Source: Duganella rivi (GTDB lineage Bacteria > Pseudomonadota > Gammaproteobacteria > Burkholderiales > Burkholderiaceae_D). From it: DNA of 64,000 bases. This document shows, piece by piece, positions 9,225 to 17,349 of the stretch (positions are counted from its first letter, which is position 1; each line of letters begins with the position of its first letter). A program made the translations under genes and the position numbers. The notes below the pieces were generated by a model, which saw nothing but the letters and a program-made list of their open reading frames with translations, did not search any database and was not told the origin of the DNA. Location of the stretch: assembly GCF_009857435.1 (NCBI RefSeq), contig NZ_WWCK01000001.1:310001-374000 (forward strand), written 5' to 3'.

Positions 9225-9971
9225 TCAGAGGCCTGCCAAAAATTGCTCATCACGCTTGGTCAGCAATCCTGCTTCACGTGCCTTGACGAGCAAATCCGGT
9301 CGCTTGCGCGCGGTCGCTTCCAGCATGCGCTGGCGGCGCCATTTTTCAATCTCGGCGTGGTTGCCGCCCATCAGTACCGGCGGCACGCCCACACCTTCAT
9401 ACGTTTGAGGCCGCGTGTAGTGCGGCGAATCGAGCAAGCCGTTGAAGAAGCTGTCTTCAATGGCCGAGGCGCCGGTGTTCAATACGCCGGGAATCAGGCG
9501 GATCACCGCATCCATCAAGGCCATGGCCGGCAGCTCGCCGCCGGACAGCACGAAATCGCCAAGGCTGATTTCTTCATCCACGCAACGATCAAGCAAGCGC
9601 TGGTCTACTGCTTCGTAGCGGCCGCACAGAATCACCAGACCGGGTTCCTGCTTCAGCTGCATCACGCGTTCATGCGTCAACTGCTTGCCCTGTGGCGACA
9701 TGAACAGCACGCGCGGCGTTGGCAGGCCGGCATCGACCTGGCGCTGCTTGGCTGCATTGAGCGTCGCTTCCAGCGGCTTGGCCAGCATCACCATGCCGGG
9801 GCCGCCGCCATACGGGCGGTCATCCACGGTGCGGTGATTGTCGGTGGTGAAATCACGCGGATTCCACAGCGACAGGCCACATTTATTCTGTTCAAACGCA
9901 CGCCGGGTCACGCCCGACTGCGTAATTGCGGCAAACATTTCCGGGAACAGGGTTACGACATCAAATTGCAT
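9225..9971 (-). CDS. trmD: tRNA (guanine-N1)-methyltransferase
   Basis: TrmD methylates G37 of tRNAs that carry G at position 36, using S-adenosylmethionine, and so prevents +1 frameshifting. The 248-residue protein has the usual length. It shows the N-terminal [13 protein letters not shown], the [13 protein letters not shown] segment and the deep-trefoil-knot region around [27 protein letters not shown] and [16 protein letters not shown]. It lies between rimM and rplS in the conserved operon, with 26 bp to rimM. Confidence 0.97.
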   Translation of the reverse strand: MQFDVVTLFPEMFAAITQSGVTRRAFEQNKCGLSLWNPRDFTTDNHRTVDDRPYGGGPGMVMLAKPLEATLNAAKQRQVDAGLPTPRVLFMSPQGKQLTHERVMQLKQEPGLVILCGRYEAVDQRLLDRCVDEEISLGDFVLSGGELPAMALMDAVIRLIPGVLNTGASAIEDSFFNGLLDSPHYTRPQTYEGVGVPPVLMGGNHAEIEKWRRQRMLEATARKRPDLLVKAREAGLLTKRDEQFLAGL

Positions 9972-9997
9972 GGCGAACCGCCCTCAATGTATTGCGC

Positions 9998-10537
9998 TTA
10001 GTAATCAAGGCCCCAGTCGACGATGATCTTTTTTGCTTCCTTGTCCACCTTGTTGATGTACGCGTCCACAAATGGGATCAGGCGCTCTTGCGCCTCAACT
10101 TCTGCGGGGACGATGCGCAAGATCGACTGCGGACCATTGCTCATCATGTCAGCCACCTTACCCAGGTGCTCACCTTGCAGATTCTCTACTTCCAGACCGA
10201 TCAGCTCGGCCCAGTAAAACTCATCATCGGTCAAGACCGGGAAGCGGCTTTGCGGAATGAAAACTGCGGCGCCCTTGAGCGCTTCAGCAACGTTCCGGTC
10301 AGTCACGCCAACCAAGCGCGCTACGACATCGCCGCCATGCAGTTTGACCTGCTGGACGTCCACATCGCGCAACGCCGGTTTATCGAGCCACCAGGTTTTG
10401 ACCTTGAGGAGTGCATCCGCATCTTCCGAGAAAGGACGAATCCTGACCCAGCCAGCAACGCCATAAGCACCGAAGACAAAGCCTACCTGTGCCAGATCGT
10501 CGGGGACTTGCACCCCGGATGCATTCTTATCGGTCAA
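9998..10537 (-). CDS. rimM: 16S rRNA maturation factor RimM
   Basis: RimM binds S19 and assists 30S head assembly. The 179-residue protein has the N-terminal RimM barrel (VGFVFGAYGVAGWVRI, with the family's G-x-x-G-x-x-G block) and the C-terminal PRC-barrel (FYWAELIGLEVEN, IPFVDAYINKV). The frame opens with TTG at 10537, 14 bp after the rpsP stop codon. No strong ribosome site is visible, so translation may depend on coupling to rpsP. Confidence 0.95.
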   Translation of the reverse strand: MTDKNASGVQVPDDLAQVGFVFGAYGVAGWVRIRPFSEDADALLKVKTWWLDKPALRDVDVQQVKLHGGDVVARLVGVTDRNVAEALKGAAVFIPQSRFPVLTDDEFYWAELIGLEVENLQGEHLGKVADMMSNGPQSILRIVPAEVEAQERLIPFVDAYINKVDKEAKKIIVDWGLDY

Positions 10538-10551
10538 ACCAGTAACCAGAC

Positions 10552-10800
10552 TTAGGCTGCTTTTTTGTTCTGGGCTACCAGACGAGCAACGGTTGGCGAC
10601 AGTTGTGCGCCGACGGATTGCCAGTGAGCCAGACGATCTTCAGTGATGCGCAGACCAACTTCAGCACCCGAAGCCATTGGGTTGTAGAAACCAATGCGCT
10701 CGATGAAACGGCCATCGCGACGATTACGCGAATCGGTTGCAACGATGTTGAAGAAAGGGCGCTTCTTGGCACCACCACGAGCTAAACGAATAACGACCAT
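10552..10800 (-). CDS. rpsP: 30S ribosomal protein S16
   Basis: S16 is an 82-residue protein of the small ribosomal subunit. The sequence is canonical: [42 protein letters not shown] and [20 protein letters not shown]. It is the first gene of the rpsP-rimM-trmD-rplS operon, with a clear sigma70 promoter upstream. Confidence 0.97.
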   Translation of the reverse strand: MVVIRLARGGAKKRPFFNIVATDSRNRRDGRFIERIGFYNPMASGAEVGLRITEDRLAHWQSVGAQLSPTVARLVAQNKKAA

Positions 10801-10842
10801 AATATTTCCAAAAAATTTGTGCTAGGACGGAAAAAGCCGCAA

Positions 10843-10872
10843 ATTATAGCAAGCTTTGCCGCGAGGCAGCAA
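10843..10872 (-). promoter_or_regulatory. sigma70 promoter of the rpsP operon
   Basis: On the minus strand TTGCTG (10872-10867) and a perfect TATAAT (10848-10843) are separated by 18 bp. The TATAAT ends 42 bp before the rpsP ATG. Confidence 0.7.
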
Positions 10873-11022
10873 GCGTTAATGAAATAATTGGGCATGTTGG
10901 GGTAATCAAAGATTATCCCTTGTTCCGGCACTTGGGGCAATAGCTTTGCCTGCAAAAAAGGCGTGCCGGGGGCCGTATTATGCCTGATACTGGTGGCTCA
11001 CAGACTATTTTGCTGAACAACC

Positions 11023-11451
11023 ATGACTGTTTTGCATCAGACGCGTCACAAAAACAAGACAATTGCCGCCTTGCTGGCGTTTTTATTTGGCGGCCTCGGG
11101 CTGCAACGGCTGTACCTGGGCGGCCCGCGCGACCCGTGGCTGTGGGCTCACCTGGCCGCCCTGCCCGCCGCCCTGCTGGTGGCGCTGGGGGCGCCGCAGG
11201 CCGATGCCTTCTACAAGCTGCTGCCCATCATCCTGTCGGCGCTGGCCGGCTTCCTCGAAGCGCTGGTGATGGGGCTGACGCCGGACGAAAAGTGGGACGC
11301 CCGCCACAATGCCGGCTCGGGCACGCAATCGGACACGCAATGGCCGGTGGCCGTGGTGCTGGTGGCCAGCATGATGATCGGCTCGGGCGGTTTGATTGCC
11401 ACCATCTCACGCCTGTTTGACTTGCTGTACACTGGTGGGGCTTACGGTTAA
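11023..11451 (+). CDS. TM2-type small membrane protein
   Basis: This 142-residue protein begins with a basic segment (RHKNKTIAALLAFLFGGLG) followed by LQRLYLGGPRDP, which matches the TM2 domain pattern of a transmembrane helix, a G-x-x-R-x-Y-L-G turn and a second helix. Further hydrophobic segments lie at about residues 45-58, 64-85 and 108-130. The function is unknown; TM2 proteins are small inner-membrane proteins. It is 14 bp upstream of the glycine-zipper gene on the same strand, so the two may be co-transcribed with the proline dehydrogenase gene. Confidence 0.75.
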   Translation: MTVLHQTRHKNKTIAALLAFLFGGLGLQRLYLGGPRDPWLWAHLAALPAALLVALGAPQADAFYKLLPIILSALAGFLEALVMGLTPDEKWDARHNAGSGTQSDTQWPVAVVLVASMMIGSGGLIATISRLFDLLYTGGAYG

Positions 11452-11465
11452 TCAGGAGAACTACC

Positions 11466-11885
11466 ATGTCCAACCGTTCCACCATCATTACCGCCCTGCT
11501 GCTGGCCGCCCTGTCCAGCACCGCGCAGGCGGAAAAAGCCAAGCCTGCAAAATGCCAGGACTGCGGCAAAGTGACGCAAATCGTGGTTGGTGAAAAAGCC
11601 GGCGAAAGCAGCGCCCTGGGCGTGATCGGCGGCGGCGTCGCCGGCGCCCTGCTCGGCAATCAAGTCGGCAGCGGCCATGGCCGCCAGCTGGCCACCATCG
11701 CCGGCGCAGCCGGCGGCGCCTACGCCGGCAAGAAGATCGAAGAGAAAGCCAAATCAAGCAAACAGTGGACAGTGCACGTGAAGTACGACGACGGCCGCCA
11801 GGCCTCCTTCGTCTTCGACCACGACCCGCAACTACTCACGGGCGACCGCGTCCAGAACCACAAGGACACCATCGTCCGCAAATAA
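11466..11885 (+). CDS. secreted glycine-zipper 2TM domain protein
   Basis: This is a 139-residue envelope protein with a signal peptide ending near residue 22 (STAQA). A CxxC pair (CQDCGK) comes next. The core is a glycine zipper (ALGVIGGGVAGALLGNQVG, then GAAGGAYAGKKIE), as in SlyB/PcP-type proteins, and a C-terminal beta domain follows (WTVHVKYDDGRQASFVFD). Such proteins sit at the outer membrane or span the envelope; the role is unknown. The ribosome site CAGGAG is 8 bp before the ATG. It is 7 bp from the next gene, so the pair is probably co-transcribed. Confidence 0.83.
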   Translation: MSNRSTIITALLLAALSSTAQAEKAKPAKCQDCGKVTQIVVGEKAGESSALGVIGGGVAGALLGNQVGSGHGRQLATIAGAAGGAYAGKKIEEKAKSSKQWTVHVKYDDGRQASFVFDHDPQLLTGDRVQNHKDTIVRK

Positions 11886-11892
11886 GGATGAC

Positions 11893-12870
11893 ATGACAGC
11901 ACCCACCTTCCCCACCGAATGGCAAGCACTGGTAGACCAGGCAGCAGGCGCGTTGCGCGCGCTGGCGCTGGACGAGACGGCCAAACAGAAATTCTGCAAC
12001 GATCCCATGCTGCGACCGTACATGCACAAGGTGTCGCAGCGCTATGTGGCCGGACAGACGGTAGGCGAGGCTTTGCAGCGCGTTGAGCAGATCATCGCGC
12101 GCGGCCATGCTGCATCGGCCGAGTACATGGGCGAAAGCGTGCGCGACGAGGCGTTTGCCATGGCCGAGACAGAGGTGTTCCTGGAGCTGGTAAAGGCCAT
12201 CGGTGAGCGCAATCTGAATTGCTCGATCTCGTTCGATCTGTCGCATGTGGGCTCGCTGGTGGACAGCGAACTAGGTTATCGCAACGCCCGCCGCATCGCG
12301 CTGGCCGCCGCCGAAATCAACCGCGAGGTGATGATTTCGATGGAAGGCATAGACCGTGCCGACGACATCTATGCCACCTACACCCGCCTGCATAAGGAAG
12401 ACGACCTGCGCAACGTCGGCATCACCGTGCCGGCCAAGCGCCACCGCTCGGCGCAGGACTTGCCGGCGCTGATGAAGCTGCCGGGCCGCATCCGGCTGGT
12501 GAAAGGCGCCTTCCTCGAACCTGAAGGCGTAGCTTACGCCCGCAACAGCCCTGAGCTGGCGACCGCCTACCGCCGCTACGCGCAAGAGCTGCTGCTGAGC
12601 GGCCACAAGTGCTCAATCGCCACCCACGACCGCAGCATCCAGGCCAACCTCAGCAGCTTGATCGTGCAAGAGCGCATCGATCCACGCTGGTTTGAATTCG
12701 AATCGCTGATCGGCCTTGGCACCGAGCAAATCGATGCGCTGCAGGCGCAGGGCTTCCCGACGCGCGAATACGCGGTGTTCGGGCAGGAGCATTTCCTCTA
12801 CGTGCTGAACCGCATCGCCGAGGAACCGATCCGCGTCTATCAGGCGATCCTCGACCTCAATGCAGGTTAA
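11893..12870 (+). CDS. proline dehydrogenase (monofunctional)
   Basis: The 325-residue product matches the PRODH TIM-barrel that oxidises proline to pyrroline-5-carboxylate with FAD, feeding electrons to quinones. Visible blocks are SISFDLSHVGSLVD, RIRLVKGAFLEPEGVAY, KCSIATHD and FEFESLIGLG. Most relatives in this class carry PRODH inside a long PutA with a fused P5C dehydrogenase and DNA-binding domain; both are absent here and no P5C dehydrogenase gene is next to it. The ribosome site AAGGATG overlaps the 7-bp gap from the previous gene. The gene name is left blank because the protein is not PutA. Confidence 0.88.
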   Translation: MTAPTFPTEWQALVDQAAGALRALALDETAKQKFCNDPMLRPYMHKVSQRYVAGQTVGEALQRVEQIIARGHAASAEYMGESVRDEAFAMAETEVFLELVKAIGERNLNCSISFDLSHVGSLVDSELGYRNARRIALAAAEINREVMISMEGIDRADDIYATYTRLHKEDDLRNVGITVPAKRHRSAQDLPALMKLPGRIRLVKGAFLEPEGVAYARNSPELATAYRRYAQELLLSGHKCSIATHDRSIQANLSSLIVQERIDPRWFEFESLIGLGTEQIDALQAQGFPTREYAVFGQEHFLYVLNRIAEEPIRVYQAILDLNAG

Positions 12871-13081
12871 GCGCCACGAAAGACTCCAAGCTCCCAGCCG
12901 CTGAGCGCGGCGACGGGCGGGCGCCGGCCGCCACAGCCCAGGCCAGCACCCACTGGCCGGCCTTGATTTCATCGGCCGCAGTCTCGGCATGGAGCAGGCG
13001 CTGGGCAGCGTCATTCATGCGCTTGACGGCGTAAGCCTTACGGTCGGCAGTGGTGGCGGTGTGGATTACGATAGGTTTCAT
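12857..13081 (-). CDS. hypothetical small protein
   Basis: This is a 74-residue frame that starts MKPIVIHTATTADRKAYAV and is preceded by GGAG at 8-10 bp, which supports real translation. Its 3' end overlaps the convergent proline dehydrogenase gene by 14 bp. It has no signal peptide or membrane segment. I do not recognise a family. Confidence 0.5.
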   Translation of the reverse strand: MKPIVIHTATTADRKAYAVKRMNDAAQRLLHAETAADEIKAGQWVLAWAVAAGARPSPRSAAGSLESFVALNLH

Positions 13082-13144
13082 GCTGGGCTCTCCAAGAGAA
13101 TGTCCAGCTTGTACGCACCGTAATCCGCATCGGATTCAACTTTT

Positions 13145-14935
13145 TTAGAATTGCTCGATATCCAGCGCCAGCACGCCTGCACTGCCCTCGATAATCGAGG
13201 TGCGGATGCCCGGGGACTGGGTCAGGAAGTGCTCAGCGAAGAAACGCGTGGTTGCAATCTTGGCCTTGTAGAAGCTGGCGTCGCCGTCGCCGGCACTCAG
13301 CTTCTGCTGCGAGATCAGCGCCGCGCGCGCCATCTGCCAGCCGCCCAGCACAATGCCGGCCAGTTTCAGATACGGCACGCTGCCCGAGAACACGCCCTTG
13401 ATGTCGGCCTTGATGTTGGCTACCACGTAGTCCACCACCGCTTCCAGATCCGCCGCACCTTGCGACAGGTGTTTGCGGATCGCCGCGAAGTCAGCACCTT
13501 CCAGCTTGGCCAGCTCCGCTTCAGTCGCGCGCACTTGCGCGATCAAAGCCTTGGCCACCTTGCCCGCATCGCGCACGGTCTTGCGGCCGATCAGGTCATT
13601 GGCCTGAATTGCGGTCGTGCCTTCGTAGATGGTCAGGATCTTGGCATCGCGATAGTGCTGCGCCGCGCCGGTTTCTTCGATGAAGCCCGTGCCGCCGTGA
13701 ATCTGCACGCCGTCGCGGGCCACGTCTTGCGACAGCTCGGTCGACCAGCCCTTGATGACCGGCACCAAGTACTCGTACACCGCCTGATTCTGCGCGCGCA
13801 CTTCGGCATCGGCGCTGTGGTGGGCCGCGTCGTACAGCGAGGCGCCAACGTAGGCCAGCGCGCGCGCGGCCTCGGTCTGCGAACGCATATTCATCAGCAG
13901 GCGGCGCACGTCCGGGTGATTGATGATGGCGACACCGGCCGGCGAACCATTCAGGTCACGCGACTGCACGCGGTCTTTGGCGTAAGCCAGCGCGTGTTGA
14001 TAAGCATGCTCCGACAAGCCAATACCCTGCATGCCCACGCCAAAGCGCGCCGCGTTCATCATGATGAACATATATTCCAGGCCGCGATTCTCTTCGCCCA
14101 CCAGCGTGCCAATGGCGCCGCCGTTGTCGCCGAATTGCAGCACGGCGGTTGGCGAGGCCTTGATGCCCAGCTTGTGCTCGATCGATACGCAGTGCGCATC
14201 GTTGCGCGCGCCCAGCGAGCCGTCTTTATTCACCAGGAACTTCGGCACGATGAACAGCGAGATCCCCTTCACGCCCGCCGGTGCATCCGGCGTACGCGCC
14301 AGCACCAAGTGAACGATGTTCTCGGTCATGTCGTGGTCGCCGTAGGTGATGAAGATCTTGGTGCCGAAGATTTTGTAGGTGCCGTCGCCCTGCGGCTCGG
14401 CGCGGGTGCGCACGGCGGCCAGATCGGAACCGGCTTGCGGCTCGGTCAGATTCATGGTGCCAGTCCATTTGCCGGTCACCAGCGGTTCCAGGTAGGTGGC
14501 TTTTTGCTCTTCGCTGCCGGCGGTCAGCAGCGCTTCAATCGCGCCGTCCGACAGCAGCGGGCACAGCGCGAACGACAGGTTGGCGCCGTGCAGCATCTCC
14601 ACGCATGGCGTGCCGACCAGCTTGGGCAAGCCCTGGCCGCCGAATTCCACCGGGTGTTGCAGGCCTTGCCAGCCGGCGTCGGCGAATTGGCGGAAGGCTT
14701 CCTTGAAGCCCTTGGTGGTGATGACGCCGTCCTTAGTCCAGTAGCTTGGCTCCTTGTCGCCTGCGTGGTTCAGCGGGGCGATTTCGCCGGCGACGAATTT
14801 CGCGCTTTCTTCCAGTACCGCTTCGGCGGTTTCCGGCGTTGCGTCTTCGCAGCCCGGCAGTTGGCTCACGGCTTGCAGGTTGGCCAGTTCGTTCATCACG
14901 AACAGCATGTCTTTGATCGGTGCTTGATATGGCAT
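13145..14935 (-). CDS. acyl-CoA dehydrogenase, long C-terminal type
   Basis: This is a 596-residue FAD enzyme that introduces the alpha-beta double bond into acyl-CoA and passes electrons to ETF. The signature GTMNLTEPQAGSDLA lies near residue 170 and HGGTGFIEETGAAQHYRDAKI near residue 440, close to the catalytic base. The extra C-terminal domain (about residues 470-596) and the N-terminal MPYQAPIKDMLFVMNEL place it in the DUF1974-like long family, such as those used for medium or long chains. I use the ATG at 14935, preceded by GGAG; the longer frame upstream crosses the intergenic gap. It sits 76 bp downstream of etfA, so electron acceptor and enzyme are probably made together. Confidence 0.95.
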   Translation of the reverse strand: MPYQAPIKDMLFVMNELANLQAVSQLPGCEDATPETAEAVLEESAKFVAGEIAPLNHAGDKEPSYWTKDGVITTKGFKEAFRQFADAGWQGLQHPVEFGGQGLPKLVGTPCVEMLHGANLSFALCPLLSDGAIEALLTAGSEEQKATYLEPLVTGKWTGTMNLTEPQAGSDLAAVRTRAEPQGDGTYKIFGTKIFITYGDHDMTENIVHLVLARTPDAPAGVKGISLFIVPKFLVNKDGSLGARNDAHCVSIEHKLGIKASPTAVLQFGDNGGAIGTLVGEENRGLEYMFIMMNAARFGVGMQGIGLSEHAYQHALAYAKDRVQSRDLNGSPAGVAIINHPDVRRLLMNMRSQTEAARALAYVGASLYDAAHHSADAEVRAQNQAVYEYLVPVIKGWSTELSQDVARDGVQIHGGTGFIEETGAAQHYRDAKILTIYEGTTAIQANDLIGRKTVRDAGKVAKALIAQVRATEAELAKLEGADFAAIRKHLSQGAADLEAVVDYVVANIKADIKGVFSGSVPYLKLAGIVLGGWQMARAALISQQKLSAGDGDASFYKAKIATTRFFAEHFLTQSPGIRTSIIEGSAGVLALDIEQF

Positions 14936-15011
14936 CTTATGTCTCCAAGAAAAAGGCCACGGCAACCCGGCATCCCGGATCAGCGTGGCCTGAGAGGTGC
15001 TTTGTGCGGGT

Positions 15012-15944
15012 TTAGCCCAGCTCAGCAACCAGTTGTGGCACAACTTCGAACAGGTCGCCAACGATGCCGTAGTCGGCAACGGAGAAGATCGGCGCTTCTG
15101 GATCTTTGTTGATCGCAACGATGGTCTTCGAATCTTTCATGCCGGCCAAGTGCTGGATCGCGCCCGAGATACCGACGGCGATGTACAGGTTAGGCGCAAC
15201 GATCTTGCCGGTCTGGCCAACTTGCCAGTCGTTCGGCACGTAGCCCGCGTCCACCGCAGCGCGCGATGCGCCCATGGCGGCGTTCAGCTTGTCTGCCAGC
15301 GGTTCCAGGATCTTGAAGGCTTCGCCCGAACCCATGCCGCGGCCACCGGACACGATGATCTTGGCAGCGGTCAGTTCTGGACGATCCGACTTGGCCACTT
15401 CACGGCCGACGAAGGCCGATTTGCCCGAATCGGCAACGGCAGCCACGGTCTCGGTTGCAGCCGAACCGCCGGTAGCGGCAGCAGCGTCGAAGCCGGTCGA
15501 ACGCACGGTGATGACTTTGACCTTGTCGCCCGACTGCACGGTAGCGATGGCGTTACCAGCGTAAATAGGACGCTCGAAGGTGTCCGGCGAATCAACCTTG
15601 GTGATTTCCGAAATCTGCGCTACGTCCAGCTTGGCTGCGACGCGTGGCAGGATGTTTTTGCCATAGGCGGTTGCTGGCGCCAGGATGTGGCTGTAGGCGC
15701 CGGCCACTGCCAGCACTTGTTCAGCCACGTTCTCTGCCAGGCCGTCAGCGAAGTGCGCGCCTTCGGCGACCAGCACTTTCGACACGCCGGCGATTTGCGC
15801 GGCAGCGGCAGCAGCGGCGCCGGCGTTCGAGCCAGCCACCAGTACGTGCACATCACCACCGCACTGGGCGGCAGCGGTGACGGTGTGCAGGGTGCTTGCC
15901 TTCAGGCTGGCGTTGTCGTGTTCTGCGATAACTAATGCGACCAT
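15012..15944 (-). CDS. etfA: electron transfer flavoprotein alpha subunit
   Basis: EtfA carries the FAD that receives electrons from acyl-CoA dehydrogenases and hands them to ETF-quinone oxidoreductase. The 310-residue protein ends with the FAD-binding domain: [14 protein letters not shown] block ([15 protein letters not shown]), [37 protein letters not shown] and the [11 protein letters not shown] segment. It starts 12 bp after etfB, as expected for an operon. Confidence 0.97.
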   Translation of the reverse strand: MVALVIAEHDNASLKASTLHTVTAAAQCGGDVHVLVAGSNAGAAAAAAAQIAGVSKVLVAEGAHFADGLAENVAEQVLAVAGAYSHILAPATAYGKNILPRVAAKLDVAQISEITKVDSPDTFERPIYAGNAIATVQSGDKVKVITVRSTGFDAAAATGGSAATETVAAVADSGKSAFVGREVAKSDRPELTAAKIIVSGGRGMGSGEAFKILEPLADKLNAAMGASRAAVDAGYVPNDWQVGQTGKIVAPNLYIAVGISGAIQHLAGMKDSKTIVAINKDPEAPIFSVADYGIVGDLFEVVPQLVAELG

Positions 15945-15956
15945 TTTCGGATTCCT

Positions 15957-16706
15957 TTAGATAACTTTAGCTTCGGTGCGCAGTTTTGCGACCAGGGTAG
16001 CGGCGTCAGGCACTTTGATACCGGCCGAGCGCTTCGCTGGCTCGGCAACCTTGACGGTCTTCAGGCGCGGGGTAACGTCCACGCCCAGGTCTTCCGGCTT
16101 GGTCACGTCCAGCGGCTTTTTCTTCGCTTTCATGATGTTCGGCAGGGTCACGTAGCGCGGCTCGTTCAGGCGCAGGTCGGTGGTGACGATGGCCGGCAGG
16201 GTCAGCGCCAGGGTTTCCAGGCCGCCGTCCACTTCGCGGGTCACGGTGACTTTGCCGTCTTCCAGCACCACTTTCGAGGCGAAGGTCGCTTGCGGCCAGC
16301 CCAGCAGCGCAGCCAGCATCTGGCCGGTCTGGTTGGAGTCGTCGTCGATCGCTTGCTTGCCGAGGATGATCAGTTGCGGTTGCTCTTTGTCAGCCAGCGC
16401 TTTCAGCAGCTTGGCGACAGCCAGCGGTTCCAGTTCGGTAGCGGTTTCCACCAGGATGCCGCGGTCGGCGCCGATGGCCATCGCGGTACGCAGGGTTTCC
16501 TGGCATTGGGTGACGCCGGCGGACACGGCCACCACTTCGCTTACTTTGCCAGCTTCTTTCAGGCGGGTCGCTTCTTCAACCGCGATCTCGTCGAACGGGT
16601 TCATCGACATTTTGACGTTAGCGATATCGACGCCGGTGTTATCGGACTTCACGCGCACCTTGACGTTATAGTCGACTACACGTTTGACGGGTACCAAGAC
16701 TTTCAT
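15957..16706 (-). CDS. etfB: electron transfer flavoprotein beta subunit
   Basis: EtfB pairs with EtfA and binds AMP. The 249-residue protein begins [19 protein letters not shown] and contains [17 protein letters not shown] and the family signature region with [19 protein letters not shown]. It is the first gene of etfB-etfA-acyl-CoA dehydrogenase, with a possible promoter just upstream. Confidence 0.97.
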   Translation of the reverse strand: MKVLVPVKRVVDYNVKVRVKSDNTGVDIANVKMSMNPFDEIAVEEATRLKEAGKVSEVVAVSAGVTQCQETLRTAMAIGADRGILVETATELEPLAVAKLLKALADKEQPQLIILGKQAIDDDSNQTGQMLAALLGWPQATFASKVVLEDGKVTVTREVDGGLETLALTLPAIVTTDLRLNEPRYVTLPNIMKAKKKPLDVTKPEDLGVDVTPRLKTVKVAEPAKRSAGIKVPDAATLVAKLRTEAKVI

Positions 16707-16750
16707 AGCTGTGCCTTTGGGAAAAATAGGAATTCGGGACTAACAATGTG

Positions 16751-16785
16751 GGCTAGATTATATGAGAAATCTAGCCGCCACAAGA
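16751..16785 (-). promoter_or_regulatory. possible etfB promoter with a hairpin over the -10
   Basis: On the minus strand a perfect TATAAT (16762-16757) is preceded at 18 bp by TTCTTG. The -10 lies inside an inverted repeat with 9-bp arms (GGCTAGATT and AATCTAGCC, 16751-16776), which could be an operator for a regulator of fatty-acid oxidation. The start of etfB is 50 bp away. Confidence 0.38.
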
Positions 16786-16879
16786 ATTTTAAGCACGATC
16801 GTGCGTTTTTTCGCTAGTAGAAATCGTCTAAAAATAAAATCTTTCAGACGAACTTCTAGAAGGAAAAATACAGCGGCTG

Positions 16880-17137
16880 TTATTTGCGCTGCATCAAAAA
16901 GACAAACTCGCGGCCGATCTGGACGTGCGACAACAGGGCGTTGCCGGTTTGTTTGCAGAACGCCTGGAAATCGCGCACCGAACCCGGGTCCGTGGCCATG
17001 ATACGCAGCACCTCGCCACTTTGCAGCTCGGCCAGTGCTTTTTTGGCCTTCAGGATAGGCAACGGGCAATTGAGGCCGCGTGCGTCCAGTTCCTTTTGAA
17101 ATTCCATGATTTCGTTTTCAAGTATCGTGTCGCTCAT
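16880..17137 (-). CDS. tusA: TusA/SirA family sulfur-carrier protein
   Basis: This 85-residue protein carries the TusA signature ELDARGLNCPLPILKAKKAL with the CPxP cysteine, followed by GEVLRIMATDPGSVRDF. TusA-type proteins relay persulfide sulfur, for example to tRNA 2-thiouridine synthesis. An internal ATG at 17107 (MEFQKELDARG) would give the more usual family length, and neither start has a strong ribosome site. The gene lies between alaS and the etf genes with no partner. Confidence 0.86.
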   Translation of the reverse strand: MSDTILENEIMEFQKELDARGLNCPLPILKAKKALAELQSGEVLRIMATDPGSVRDFQAFCKQTGNALLSHVQIGREFVFLMQRK

Positions 17138-17280
17138 CGAGAACCCGCTCTTTTGGTTAGGTGTGTCGTCATACTACTCCTTTTCGGGGCGGATGACGCG
17201 CTGCACCAAAATAGTTCGTTGTACGTTGCAAGTTTGCAACGGGAACTGGAAAGTATACAACAGTAACCCCGGAACGACAA

Positions 17281-17316
17281 CGGCCTGCGCATGGTCACCA
17301 GACCGCACGCAGGCCG
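17281..17316 (-). terminator. hairpin downstream of alaS, possible terminator
   Basis: A 9-bp perfect stem (CGGCCTGCG with CGCAGGCCG) with an 18-nt loop lies 34 bp after the alaS stop codon. The tail is only moderately T-rich, so intrinsic termination is uncertain. The rest of the gap 17138-17349 holds no gene I can support. Confidence 0.35.
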
Positions 17317-17349
17317 CATTAACACAGCTTTACAGCTGATTTTGTTGCT

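Noticed and set aside
13151-15112. 653-residue open frame antisense to acyl-CoA dehydrogenase
   Set aside because: Same reason: mirror frame of a well-supported gene without any family motif.
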